Origin: Virgibacillus oceani
GTDB lineage: Bacteria > Bacillota > Bacilli > Bacillales > Amphibacillaceae
Direction: 5' to 3'
Assembly: GCF_014638995.1 (NCBI RefSeq)
Contig: NZ_BMFR01000003.1
Coordinates: forward strand, 124,001-188,000
DNA length: 64,000 nt
In this document: piece after piece, positions 18,790-30,589 of the stretch
How positions within the stretch are numbered: the first letter of the stretch is position 1
How the letters are laid out: every line of letters starts with the position of its first letter
Notes under the pieces: generated by a model
Database searches by the model: none
What the model was told of the DNA's origin: nothing
The model's input: only the letters and a program-made list of their open reading frames with translations
Program-made: the position numbers and the translations under genes

Positions 18790-19422
18790 TTATCTTAATT
18801 CGCCATCCGTTTGATGTGCATTGAAAGTCCATTTAAGATTTAAAGCATCTCCTTGGAATTCATTTTGATCTGCATCATTGTCAACGAATTCAAATGCTAC
18901 ATACATTTGGTCACTTGTTCCTGCCTCTAACCCACTATCTTCACCATTTAAGCCAAAGAACCATGTAATCCAGCTTTGAAGGTTTTCAACAGCATCTGGT
19001 GTTTGATGTTGTAGGTCATATAATGTTGTTTCAGAAATAACATCATTATAATCACCAATCACCCAGCCATCACCAGTTTTATCCGCATTTTCAAGGAAAA
19101 GTACTTTGATATGTTTACCAAAGTCATCAACATTGTCTCCGTTTGCATCGGTAACCGTATATTCTGTTGATAAATCTACTGATGAAATATCCAATGATCC
19201 ACTATTACCTAATACAAATTCGCGTACCATAACATCCCCTGGCTTTAAGTTTTTCACATCAATGATTGTAGTTGGATCAACTGTTAAATCTAACGTACCT
19301 GCAGCGAAGGTATTGTTTGTATCTTCGGAATCACTGAAGTATGCGTATGTACCTCCACCAATTAATGAAACCCCCAGCACTGCTGATGCTACACCTAAAC
19401 CTAATTTCTTTTTAATACTCAT
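18790..19422 (-). CDS. TasA/CalY-type matrix fibre protein (first gene of operon)
   Basis: 210 residues. N-terminal MSIKKKLGLGVASAVLG resembles TasA (MGMKKKLSLGVASAALG), with the SipW signature GGGTYAYFSDSEDTNNTFAAGTLDL. The mature part has KNLKPGDVMVREFVLGNSGSLDI and a late segment EFQGDALNLKWTFNAHQTDGELR, both conserved in TasA. It lacks the long C-terminal extension of B. subtilis TasA (261 residues). It has an excellent GGGAGG Shine-Dalgarno and heads the operon that includes its paralogue, tapA, sipW and the sorted protein. Expression is probably under SinR given the boxes upstream. Confidence 0.9.
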   Translation of the reverse strand: MSIKKKLGLGVASAVLGVSLIGGGTYAYFSDSEDTNNTFAAGTLDLTVDPTTIIDVKNLKPGDVMVREFVLGNSGSLDISSVDLSTEYTVTDANGDNVDDFGKHIKVLFLENADKTGDGWVIGDYNDVISETTLYDLQHQTPDAVENLQSWITWFFGLNGEDSGLEAGTSDQMYVAFEFVDNDADQNEFQGDALNLKWTFNAHQTDGELR

Positions 19423-19604
19423 TCTTGTTTCCTCCCTGTAATTTATAATTTTTTTATTTTGAACTCTTAAGCAGAGACAAAATCGAATTTGTTGTTCTTC
19501 GGTGTTCGACACAACGAACTTTGATTAAAAATTGTTTTTTAATATTCTTCTTCTACCATTCCCCCTTTCCGATCGCTGCTAGTAAAGTAATTATTGCATT
19601 GTTT

Positions 19605-19620
19605 GTTCTTTATCAAGAAC
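19605..19620. promoter_or_regulatory. Paired SinR boxes over the fibre-operon -35
   Basis: GTTCTTTATCAAGAAC holds one perfect GTTCTYT SinR box and an inverted second half (GTTCTTG). On the minus strand it contains TTGATA (19616-19611), the best -35 for the fibre operon, with AATAAT behind TGC about 15-16 bases on. SinR bound here would block that promoter. The box consensus is known from B. subtilis; its use here is inference. Confidence 0.65.
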
Positions 19621-19649
19621 CTAACGATTACGAGTATATTCCATATTCG

Positions 19650-19656
19650 GTTCTTT
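19650..19656 (+). promoter_or_regulatory. Single SinR box
   Basis: A perfect GTTCTTT match to the SinR consensus GTTCTYT, midway between the divergent genes. Confidence 0.5.
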
Positions 19657-19690
19657 GAAAAACCCCAAAATCAGCCGTTTATACGTTATT

Positions 19691-19710
19691 AAGAACAGTT
19701 ATCGTTCGTT
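19691..19710. promoter_or_regulatory. Degenerate paired SinR boxes
   Basis: AAGAAC (19691-19696, six of seven bases of the reverse box) and GTTCGTT (19704-19710, six of seven) face each other in the divergent gap. Confidence 0.4.
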
Positions 19711-19754
19711 ATCTCGTTTTTTCTCCTATTTTCATACAATTTTAAAACTTTATT

Positions 19755-19777
19755 AAGAACGTATTGTTCTATATAAT
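19755..19777. promoter_or_regulatory. SinR boxes overlapping the sinR promoter
   Basis: AAGAAC (19755-19760) and GTTCTAT (19766-19772) form an inverted pair 5 bases apart. The second half runs into TATAAT (19772-19777), a good -10 for the sinR-like gene, so the regulator probably represses itself. Confidence 0.55.
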
Positions 19778-19828
19778 GCACATATGTGGTAGGGTAAATT
19801 TGAATATAAAAGTTAGGAGACAATGCCT

Positions 19829-20173
19829 ATGATTGGTGAGAGATTAAGGAAACTTAGGCAGGAAAGGGGATATTCGCTTTCTGAACTTGCAGAACGTGCT
19901 GGGGTATCGAAATCGTACTTAAGTTATTTGGAACGGGATGTTAAAAATAATCCATCCTTACAGTTCATTTCCAAAATAGCAGATACACTTAATGTTTCAG
20001 TAGAATATCTATTAGCCGACGAACAAAAGAATGGAAAAGAAGAAAAATTTCAAGGGCTGGATCAGGAATGGGTGGATTTAATTAAAAAACTGAATGAAGA
20101 GATGAGTAAAGCAGACTTAGAGGAATTTCGCGATTTTCTAGCGTTTAAAAATTGGAAAACCACCAAAAAATAA
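19829..20173 (+). CDS. sinR: SinR-like master regulator of biofilm matrix
   Basis: 114 residues in two parts. The N-terminal HTH_3 (residues 1-65; MIGERLRKLRQERGYSLSELAERAGVSKSYLSYLE) closely follows B. subtilis SinR. The C-terminal half (LDQEWVDLIKKLNEEMSKADLEEFRDFLAFKNW) matches the SinR/SinI multimerisation domain. SinR represses tapA-sipW-tasA and eps in B. subtilis. The start at 19829 (MIGERL) is preferred over an ATG two codons earlier, because AGGAG is 9 bases from the former but only 3 from the latter. No sinI lies beside it. It faces the fibre operon across a gap with several SinR boxes. Confidence 0.9.
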   Translation: MIGERLRKLRQERGYSLSELAERAGVSKSYLSYLERDVKNNPSLQFISKIADTLNVSVEYLLADEQKNGKEEKFQGLDQEWVDLIKKLNEEMSKADLEEFRDFLAFKNWKTTKK

Positions 20174-20186
20174 AAAATCCGCCATT

Positions 20187-20228
20187 ATAAAAACACATGA
20201 CCTTACCTTTTTGGTCATGTGTTTTTAT
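20187..20228. terminator. Bidirectional terminator between sinR and pyrE
   Basis: A perfect 16-bp stem, starting ATAAAAACACATGACC (20187-20202) and closing at 20213-20228. A-rich and T-rich edges make it work on both strands for the convergent genes. Confidence 0.88.
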
Positions 20229-20231
20229 ATT

Positions 20232-20846
20232 TTAGAGCTTATTTCGCCATGCCTCTAATGCTTCTTTATCATCATTGCTTATTATTTCGTCTTCAACCAA
20301 TAATTTTAGTACTTCATCATAATTCGTGATTGCTTGAAATTCCAGTTCTGCAGCATGAAACTGTTTTATTGATTTTTCCAGGCCATATGTAAATACAGCC
20401 AAAACGCCCAGCACATTGACCCCCTCAAGCCGAAGTGCTTTTGCAGCATCTATGGATGAACCCCCGGTAGAAATCAAATCTTCAATCACGATTGCGCTCT
20501 GTCCGTTTTCAATTAGTCCTTCGATTTGATTTCCTTTGCCATGCCCTTTTGGTTTTGAGCGAACATAAACCATTGGCAGGTTAAGTCTATCCGCAAGCCA
20601 TGCAGCGTGCGGAATTCCAGCTGTCGCACATCCAGCAATAACATCGGGCTTTTGATCCATTTGCTCAATTAGCTGGACAAAAGCTTCAGCAATTTTGCTG
20701 CGTATTTTTGGAAAGGACATGGTAAGTCGGTTATCGCAATAAATAGGTGATTGCATTCCAGATGTCCACGTGAAATAATTTTCCGTTCGAATTTGCACTG
20801 CCTTAATGTCTAATAAATCCTTTGCTATTTCACGACTCAATCCCAT
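20232..20846 (-). CDS. pyrE: Orotate phosphoribosyltransferase
   Basis: Joins orotate to PRPP to make orotidine monophosphate. It has 204 residues, with the PRPP-binding motif VIEDLISTGG at about 120-129 and the mobile loop RSKPKGHGKGNQIEG before it. It is the last gene of the pyr operon and overlaps pyrF by 17 bases. Confidence 0.97.
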   Translation of the reverse strand: MGLSREIAKDLLDIKAVQIRTENYFTWTSGMQSPIYCDNRLTMSFPKIRSKIAEAFVQLIEQMDQKPDVIAGCATAGIPHAAWLADRLNLPMVYVRSKPKGHGKGNQIEGLIENGQSAIVIEDLISTGGSSIDAAKALRLEGVNVLGVLAVFTYGLEKSIKQFHAAELEFQAITNYDEVLKLLVEDEIISNDDKEALEAWRNKL

Positions 20847-21542
20847 ATCCCCACTCCTCTTTTACTTTTTCAAAGGCATCTTTAGGGTGCTGTGCTTCTG
20901 TGACAGTACGCCCCAACACTAGAATATCTGCACCATTTTCACGTGCTAGCCTAGGTGTTGCTGCACGCTTTTGGTCATTTATATCCGATTCCTGAAGTCG
21001 AATTCCTGGTGTTACAGTTAAAAATGCTGATCCGCATACCTCTTTAATTCGTTTGGCTTCGTGAACAGAACATACTACACCATCTGCACCATTTTCACGT
21101 GCAAATTCCGCAAAATGGACAGCATTTTCCTGTACATTTCCTGGTATCTTTAATTCGTTATTCATACTATAATTATCCATTGAGGTAAGTACAGTAACCG
21201 CTATAAGCTTTGTTTCATGATTCGTGTTAGACCCTAATAATAAACCTTCTTTTGCCCGCTGAATCATTTCACTGCCCCCGAGTGCATGAACATTTACGAT
21301 ATCCACCTCAAGCTTGGCAAGGTTTTTCATTGCCTTCATTACGGTCGTTGGGATATCATGAAGCTTCAAATCTAGAAAAATAGCATGATTGTCACGCTTT
21401 AATTTTTCGATAATGCTTGGCCCTTCACGGTAAAATAACTCCATACCAACTTTTACGGGAACGCTATGCAATTCATGCTGATCCAGAAAACTCTTTGCCT
21501 CCGTCCACGTAGGAAAATCCAACGCTACAAACATATTATTCA

Positions 21543-21543
<1 letters not shown>
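20830..21543 (-). CDS. pyrF: Orotidine 5'-phosphate decarboxylase
   Basis: Decarboxylates OMP to UMP, the last step of the pathway. It has 237 residues in a TIM barrel; the active-site segment FLDLKLHDIPTTV contains Asp58, Lys60 and Asp63. GVVCSVHEAKRI and VTPGIRLQ are further family motifs. It abuts pyrD (shared base at 21543) and overlaps pyrE, so all three are translationally linked. Confidence 0.97.
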
Positions 21544-23202
<1,659 letters not shown>

Positions 23203-23206
<4 letters not shown>

Positions 23207-26200
23207 GACGGGATGACCTTTTTGCCAGTAATTGGACGTGCGCTGAATGTAGTGGAATCGATCACATTTAAAATTGCATTCGCTGTATCTAAATTTGTTA
23301 AGCAGGCAATTCCATGTTCAACCGCTTCCCGGCGAATCATAAACCCATCAGATCGCGGCTTTTTACCAGATGTCAGTGTATTTACGACGAATTGCACATC
23401 GCCATTTTCAATGATGGACAATACATTCGGTTCATCCGAGCCAACTTTTCCTACCTCGGTGACTGGAATGTTTTGCTGTTTCACACTTCTAGCCGTGCCT
23501 GTTGTTGCATACAGCTGGAAGCCTAATTGGTGGAAACGCCTTGCTATCTCCATTGTTTCTGCTTTGTCTTTATCGGCTACGGTTAAGAGAACAGCGCCTT
23601 CTTGCGGTATAGATAATCCCGAAGCGACCAAACCTTTATATAACGCTTTTTCCAATGTTTTATCATGACCGATTGCTTCACCAGTTGATTTCATTTCTGG
23701 TCCTAAGATCGTGTCAACGCTGCGTAATTTTTCAAAGGAGAAGACAGGTACTTTGACAGAAACCGCATCCTGTTCGGGTAAGATACCGGATTCATAGCCC
23801 ATGCTCGTAAGTGACTCTCCTAGGATACAACGTGTTGCAACATTTGCCATTGTAACACCAGTAATCTTACTCAGGAATGGTATCGTTCTGCTTGCTCGCG
23901 GGTTAACCTCAAGGACATACACGTCGTCATTCCGAATGATAAATTGGATATTGACTAGACCCTTAACATTTAACCCGCGGGCAATTTTCACAGTTGCCTC
24001 CATGCAATCTTGCTTCACTGCATCACTAATGCGCTGTGGCGGATAAACCGCAATCGAATCGCCCGAGTGAACACCAGAACGCTCAATGTGTTCCATGATT
24101 CCCGGAACAATCACTGTATCCCCGTCACTGATGGCATCAACTTCCACTTCAATACCAGTAATATATTTGTCGATCAGAATCGGATGGCCATTACCAGTAT
24201 CAACTGATTTTTCCAAGTAAGCGTGCAGCTCCTCGTTATCGTACACAATTTCCATACGGCTCCCGCCAATTACGTATGATGGTCTAACTAAAACTGGATA
24301 GCCAATATCATTAGCTACAGCTTCAGCTTGTTCTAATTTTAATACTGTTTTCCCTTTTGGACGCAGCAATTCCAGATCGTTAAGAAGCTGTTCAAATTTA
24401 TCCCGGTCTTCCGCTTTATCAATCGCCTCTAAATTTGTTCCTAAGATTTTTACCCCGCGACGCTGCAGTCCTTCCGCTAAATTAATTGCCGTTTGCCCAC
24501 CAAACTGAACAATTACCCCTTCAGGCTGTTCCAAGTTAACAACATGCATAACGTCTTCTAATGTAAGTGGTTCAAAATATAATTTATCTGAAATACTGAA
24601 ATCCGTCGAAACTGTTTCCGGATTATTGTTCATAATAATAGCTTCGTAGCCCATTTCTTTAATTGCTAAAACAGAATGTACCGTTGCATAGTCAAACTCA
24701 ATCCCCTGACCGATTCGGATTGGACCGGAACCAAGTACGAGCACTTTTTTATGATTCGATTGGACCGATTCATTTTCATCTTCATACGTGCTATAGAAAT
24801 AAGGTGTTTCCGATTCAAATTCAGCTGCACACGTATCAACCATTTTGTAAACAGGGTTCATGTCATGTTCCATACGCATGTTATACACTTCATCTACTGA
24901 TACATCCCATAATCGTGCAATATGCGCATCCGGGAATCCAAATATTTTTACAGCTTCCAGGATTTCCTGTGAAAATTTGTTTTGCCTTAACGTTTTTTCC
25001 AGTTCGATTAATTTTTCAATTTTTACTAGGAAAAATCGATCTATCTTCGTAATTTGGAAAATTTCCTCCACTGTCATCCCGCGCCTGAATACTTCAGCTA
25101 GAACAAATAATCGCTCATCATCCGCTTTCGGTAACCTCGCCTTAAGCTCCTCAAGCGAAAGATCTACTAGGCTCTTTAACCAAAGCTCTTCTGTACCAAT
25201 ATCAAGTGAACGGATTCCTTTTAACAATGACTCTTCAAAATTACGGCCGATTGACATGACTTCTCCTGTTGCTTTCATCTGTGTGCCAAGGTGGCGATCA
25301 CCGCTTACGAATTTATCAAATGGGAATCGTGGAATTTTTGTCACTACATAGTCAAGCGCAGGCTCGAAGCATGCGTATGTGTTACCTGTTATTGGATTGA
25401 TAATTTCATCCAATGTTAAGCCTACCGCTATTTTTGCTGCCATTTTCGCGATTGGATAGCCTGTTGCCTTAGACGCTAATGCTGACGATCGGCTTACACG
25501 TGGGTTTACCTCGATAATATAATAGTTAAAGCTATCCGGATCCAGTGCTAGCTGTACGTTACATCCACCTTCAATTTGCAGTGCCCGAATAATTTTCAAT
25601 GACGCGTTTCGCAACAGCTGATATTCCCTGTCACTCAATGTCTGCGATGGTGCAACAACAATGGAATCACCAGTATGAATTCCAACCGGGTCAACGTTCT
25701 CCATGTTACATACAACAATCGCCTGGTCGTTTTTGTCACGCATTACCTCATATTCAATTTCCTTGAATCCTGCTATGTTTTTCTCAATTAAACATTGATG
25801 TACCGGAGATAATGCTAAACCGTTTCTAGCGATTTCCCGTAATTCTTTTTCACTGTAGCACATTCCTCCGCCGGTGCCGCCAAGTGTATATGCCGGGCGA
25901 ACGATTACCGGGAACCCTATTTTGTCAGCAAAATCAATTGCTTCCTCTACCGTATTTACGATTTGGCTATCTGGAACAGGTTCATGTAACTCCCGCATCA
26001 ATGTGCGAAATTTCTCTCTATCTTCCGCCTGTTCTATTGCATCCAGTGATGTGCCAAGTAATTCTACATTGTATTCAGACAATATTCCTGTTTTCTCAAG
26101 CGCAACCGCCATGTTTAGTCCTGTTTGTCCACCAAGAGTAGGGAGCAAAGCATCTGGCTGTTCCTTACGAATGATTTTAATTAAAAATTCAGTCGTAAGT

Positions 26201-26403
26201 GGTTCCATGTAAACTTTATCCGCTACTGTATGATCAGTCATGATTGTAGCTGGATTTGAGTTAGCTAATATCACTGTATACCCTTCTTCTTTTAACGCTT
26301 GACATGCTTGTGTACCAGAATAATCAAATTCTGCAGCTTGACCGATTACAATAGGTCCTGATCCGATTACGAGAATTTTATTGATGTTCATATTCTTAGG
26401 CAT
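23203..26403 (-). CDS. carB: Carbamoyl-phosphate synthase large subunit (pyrimidine-specific)
   Basis: Makes carbamoyl phosphate from bicarbonate, ATP and ammonia supplied by CarA. It has 1066 residues: two homologous ATP-grasp synthase halves, each opening with a [17 protein letters not shown] motif (residues about 8 and 555), an oligomerisation domain between them and an MGS-like allosteric domain at the C terminus. The start at 26403 ([14 protein letters not shown]) agrees with B. subtilis and has GAGGA upstream; it overlaps carA by 8 bases. The linkage to pyr genes marks it as the pyrimidine copy. Confidence 0.97.
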
Positions 26404-27496
26404 ATGCTTCCTCCTCGTCCTTTGCTTTCGTTTGATGAATCATTTGTAAAAACTGATCAAAAAGATGATTAGTATCTTCTGGACCTGGTGAACTTTCAGG
26501 GTGATATTGCACAGAGAATGCTGGAAATTTCAGATGTTTAATTCCCTCAACAGTATTGTCGTTTAAAGCGACTTGTGTAATGGAAAGGTCAGTATTCTTT
26601 AAAGATTCAGGCATCACCGCATAGCTGTGATTTTGTGATGTCATATACGTTTTCCCGTTTTCTAAATTTTTCACTGGATGATTGGCGCCGCGATGACCGA
26701 ATTTCATTTTTTCTGTATCAGCACCAAAAGATAATGCCAGCAGCTGATGTCCTAAACAGATGCCGAACAACGGTATTTCCCCTAAAACATCTTTAATCAT
26801 TTCAATCGCTTCCGGAACATCTTTTGGATTGCCGGGACCGTTTGTAAGCATAATTCCATCCGGTTTTAATCGTAAAATATTTTCTGCCCCATAATTATAC
26901 GGAACAACCGTAACATGACAATTTCGCTTCGTAAGCTCCCGTAAAATTCCATGTTTCATACCGAAGTCTACTAAAGCGATTCGTAATCCACGGCCCGGTA
27001 CAACATATGGCTTGACGGTTGATGTCTGTTGTACCTGATCCGTACGTTCAGAGGCAAGCTTTAACCGTTCCACAATTTTATCAGCCGGCTCATCCAGTGG
27101 AGCTATACTTCCCTTCATCGTTCCATGCCGACGGATAATTTTTGTTAATTTACGTGTATCTATACCAGCAATTCCTGGAATATCATTTGCTTTTAAAAAG
27201 CTGCTCAGGCTCTCATCACTTCGAAAATTAGAAGGATGTTCACAATATTCTTTTACAATAAATCCTTGAATAAAAGGGGTCACTGTTTCAAAATCATCCC
27301 GGTTTATCCCATAATTCCCAACTAACGGATACGTCATCATAACGATTTGTCCACAGTAAGACGGGTCTGAGATTACTTCCTGGTACCCAGACATCCCTGT
27401 GTTAAAAACTACTTCTCCATTTGTTGGATTTTCACTGCCGAATCCTTCTCCAATAAATACAGAACCATCTTCTAAAACTAGCTGTCTTTTATTCAT
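26396..27496 (-). CDS. carA: Carbamoyl-phosphate synthase small subunit (glutaminase)
   Basis: Hydrolyses glutamine and channels ammonia to CarB. It has 366 residues from the ATG at 27496, chosen over a TTG seven codons earlier because GAGGGGG lies 6 bases upstream. The class I amidotransferase domain has Cys247 in GICLGHQ and His332/Glu334 in VQYHPESS, the full catalytic triad. It overlaps pyrC by 8 bases. Confidence 0.96.
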   Translation of the reverse strand: MNKRQLVLEDGSVFIGEGFGSENPTNGEVVFNTGMSGYQEVISDPSYCGQIVMMTYPLVGNYGINRDDFETVTPFIQGFIVKEYCEHPSNFRSDESLSSFLKANDIPGIAGIDTRKLTKIIRRHGTMKGSIAPLDEPADKIVERLKLASERTDQVQQTSTVKPYVVPGRGLRIALVDFGMKHGILRELTKRNCHVTVVPYNYGAENILRLKPDGIMLTNGPGNPKDVPEAIEMIKDVLGEIPLFGICLGHQLLALSFGADTEKMKFGHRGANHPVKNLENGKTYMTSQNHSYAVMPESLKNTDLSITQVALNDNTVEGIKHLKFPAFSVQYHPESSPGPEDTNHLFDQFLQMIHQTKAKDEEEAYA

Positions 27497-28769
27497 GCAG
27501 ATCCCCCTCGTAGACAATTTTTCCTTCAGCGATCGTTAGCACTGGTTCTCCCGATACTTTCCAATCATGAAATGGAGTATTTTTTCCTTTTGAATAAAAG
27601 CTGTGTTTATCGATAAAGAATTCTTTCTCCAAATCAACTAGCGTTAGATCGGCAATAGCTCCTTCCTCTAGTCGGCCATATGGCAAGCCAAAAACGTCCG
27701 CTGGTTTTCGTGTAAGCCACTCGCTCAATTGATTTAGCGTAATTTTATTTGTTTTTACAAGATACGTATTTAATAAGGAAAATGCTGTCTCCAAGCCAAC
27801 AATTCCAAACGGTGCCTTGCGAAATCCTAGTGCTTTTTCATCTTCAGCATGTGGTGCATGGTCTGTTGCGATAAAATCAATTGTACCGTCCAGTAATCCT
27901 TCGAGCAGTGCTTTCTGATCCTCTTTAGCCCGTAATGGTGGATTCATCTTAAAATTTGCATTGTCTTCTATTATTGCAGTTTCATTTAACAGCAGGTGAT
28001 GCGGTGTTACCTCAGCTGTCACGTTTATACCCGCTTTTTTAGCATCACGAATCACCCGAACGGATTCTTTTGTACTTACATGACAGACATGATAATGGCA
28101 GCCGCTAGCTTCCGCTAAAAGAACATCTCGGGCGATTTGCACCGATTCGGCCAATGACGGAATCCCTGGAAGCTGTAACCTTCCGCTAACTTCCCCATCA
28201 TGTACGACACCTTCGTAAACAATTGAGTTATCCTCACAATGAGCAACGATCGGCTTTCCGCACGCAGCCGCTTTCTTCATTGCGCGAAGCATATAATCTG
28301 CTGTTTGAACCCCGACACCATCGTCTGTAAAAGCAACTATTCCATTATTCGCTAAGTCTTGGATTGGAGTTAGTTCCTCACCTTTTAATCCTTTTGTAAT
28401 CGCTGCATACGGTAATACTCGTACGACAGCATCTTGATGAATTTTATCTAAAAGCCCTGAAATTGTTTCCGCTTTATCCGGAACAGGGTTTGTGTTTGGC
28501 ATGGAACAAACTGTTGTGAATCCTCCTCTTGCAGCAGCCTGTGTTCCTGTTCTAATTGTTTCTTTATGCTCTCCGCCCGGCTCGCGTAAATGGATGTGAA
28601 CATCAATAAATCCCGGGAATAGCATCTTCCCTCCACAATCAATTATCTGTGCTTCATCTTCTGGAATAGATGGGCTGATTGCTTTAATTTTTTTATCTTC
28701 AATTAATATATCGCACCCTTCCACCTTATTAGATGGCATAAGTCTTGTTGCGTTTTTCAATAGAATCAT
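27489..28769 (-). CDS. pyrC: Dihydroorotase
   Basis: Cyclises carbamoyl aspartate to dihydroorotate. It has 426 residues of the long type I form. Metal ligands are visible in VHIHLREPG, in the later AHCED and HVSTKE segments, and in ATDHAPH. The GGGGG Shine-Dalgarno supports an ATG at 28769, which makes the gene overlap pyrB by 41 bases, an unusually long overlap for this operon. Confidence 0.96.
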   Translation of the reverse strand: MILLKNATRLMPSNKVEGCDILIEDKKIKAISPSIPEDEAQIIDCGGKMLFPGFIDVHIHLREPGGEHKETIRTGTQAAARGGFTTVCSMPNTNPVPDKAETISGLLDKIHQDAVVRVLPYAAITKGLKGEELTPIQDLANNGIVAFTDDGVGVQTADYMLRAMKKAAACGKPIVAHCEDNSIVYEGVVHDGEVSGRLQLPGIPSLAESVQIARDVLLAEASGCHYHVCHVSTKESVRVIRDAKKAGINVTAEVTPHHLLLNETAIIEDNANFKMNPPLRAKEDQKALLEGLLDGTIDFIATDHAPHAEDEKALGFRKAPFGIVGLETAFSLLNTYLVKTNKITLNQLSEWLTRKPADVFGLPYGRLEEGAIADLTLVDLEKEFFIDKHSFYSKGKNTPFHDWKVSGEPVLTIAEGKIVYEGDLHE

Positions 28770-29649
28770 TGATAATCCCCCATTCGTGAAGTAATTTCAT
28801 AATAATGGCCATTCTGACATAGACACCATTTTCCATTTGCTTAAAAATTCTTGATCGCTTACATTCTACTAAGCTTGTATCAATTTCAATCCCGCGATTG
28901 ATTGGTGCGGGATGCAGGATAATAGCGCGGTCCTTCATTCGTTTTTCTCTATCCCTTGTGAGCCCAAATGTTTCTAGATAACATGAATCCCGATAGATTG
29001 CTTCATGTCGTTCATGCTGGATTCTGAGCAGCATGACAACATCACATATTTCTGCAGCTTCGTCCATTGATAGATATGGAAAGTCAAGTAAAGGATCATC
29101 AAATCCAGGCGCCGCTGATAGATAAACGTTTGCTCCAAGTTTTTTTAACGCTTGTGCATTGGAGCGAGCTACCCGGCTATGCTTGATGTCGCCGGCAATC
29201 ACTACTTTAAGGCCATTAAAATAACCATATTCCTGATAAATTGTTGCCAAATCCAACATACATTGTGTCGGATGCCCACCCTTCCCAGCACCTGCATTAA
29301 TTATTGGAACCTGTAACCCATGTATTAATTCGTCATACCATGTATCATCCCCATGACGGATAACTAATACATTCGCGCCAATCGATTCAAACGTCCTTGC
29401 TGTATCGTACAGTGTCTCACCTTTTAGAACACTGGAAGCCTCACTATGAAAATCTAAAACTTCTATACCAAGTTTCTTTTGTGCAACAATGAAACTCATC
29501 TTTGTGCGTGTGCTTGGTTCAAAAAAAAGATTTGCAGCAAATACCTGTTTATCTATCGATAGCTGCTTATTCCGAAACCTTTCTGCAGCCTCGATTATCG
29601 AAAAAATTTCCTTAGAATTTAACTGGTTAACAGATAAAAAGTTTCGCAT
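28729..29649 (-). CDS. pyrB: Aspartate carbamoyltransferase catalytic subunit
   Basis: Condenses carbamoyl phosphate with aspartate. It has 306 residues, with the carbamoyl-phosphate site FFEPSTRTK (Ser46-Thr-Arg-Thr49) and the aspartate-side segment HPAPINRG. No pyrI regulatory subunit follows, as usual in Bacillaceae. AGGAGG lies 7 bases before the ATG. A PyrR attenuator is directly upstream, so this gene and everything after it should respond to UMP. Confidence 0.97.
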   Translation of the reverse strand: MRNFLSVNQLNSKEIFSIIEAAERFRNKQLSIDKQVFAANLFFEPSTRTKMSFIVAQKKLGIEVLDFHSEASSVLKGETLYDTARTFESIGANVLVIRHGDDTWYDELIHGLQVPIINAGAGKGGHPTQCMLDLATIYQEYGYFNGLKVVIAGDIKHSRVARSNAQALKKLGANVYLSAAPGFDDPLLDFPYLSMDEAAEICDVVMLLRIQHERHEAIYRDSCYLETFGLTRDREKRMKDRAIILHPAPINRGIEIDTSLVECKRSRIFKQMENGVYVRMAIIMKLLHEWGIINDSIEKRNKTYAI

Positions 29650-29674
29650 GACGCTCCTCCTTTATTTTCCCCAT

Positions 29675-29786
29675 AAAAAAACCTCTTTGCTTAAGGCCGC
29701 AAAGAGGTACACGTGTTGTGAAAGTACACGTATTCTATGGGACCTTGAAAATCTCTCTGGATTTAGTTAAAGGTCATTCTATTCAT
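29675..29786 (-). promoter_or_regulatory. PyrR attenuator between pyrR and pyrB
   Basis: The RNA reads, in order: a PyrR-binding loop with ATCCAGAGAG and CAAGG (29737-29762), then a terminator stem ACCTCTTTGC (29681-29690 and 29699-29708) followed by six T. UMP-bound PyrR stabilises the first structure and lets the terminator form. The PyrR site consensus is known from B. subtilis. Confidence 0.87.
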
Positions 29787-30383
<597 letters not shown>

Positions 30384-30433
30384 CTATTTCCAGTAATCAT
30401 TCCCGTAAAATGTAATGATCCATAATCGATATT

Positions 30434-30535
30434 AAAAATTCCCTTTTCTCCATGAGGAAAAAAGGGAATTGGATATACGCAGCCATACCTATGCTATAAA
30501 TTCCGTTTCCTTTTTAGCCTCACGGGACTATTATT
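30434..30535 (-). promoter_or_regulatory. PyrR attenuator in the pyrR leader
   Basis: A PyrR-binding element on the minus strand (AGTCCCGTGAGGCT with AAAAAGG, 30501-30530) precedes a terminator with stem arms near 30437-30451 and 30456-30470 and a T-run at 30434-30438. The arrangement is the classic UMP-responsive attenuator. Confidence 0.85.
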
Positions 30536-30560
30536 AAAGGGTCATTATTTCATTACATTT

Positions 30561-30589
30561 ATTATGTCAAATTCAGATCAGCCTGTCAA
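30561..30589 (-). promoter_or_regulatory. Promoter of the pyr operon
   Basis: On the minus strand TTGACA (30589-30584) and CATAAT (30566-30561) are 17 bp apart, a near-perfect sigma-A promoter. The -35 overlaps the rluD stop codon. Confidence 0.85.

Noticed and set aside
18073..19422. Calling the fibre genes camelysin metalloproteases (peptidase M73)
   Set aside because: No zinc-protease motif such as HExxH is seen; homology is to structural TasA/CalY, so an enzyme name would mislead.
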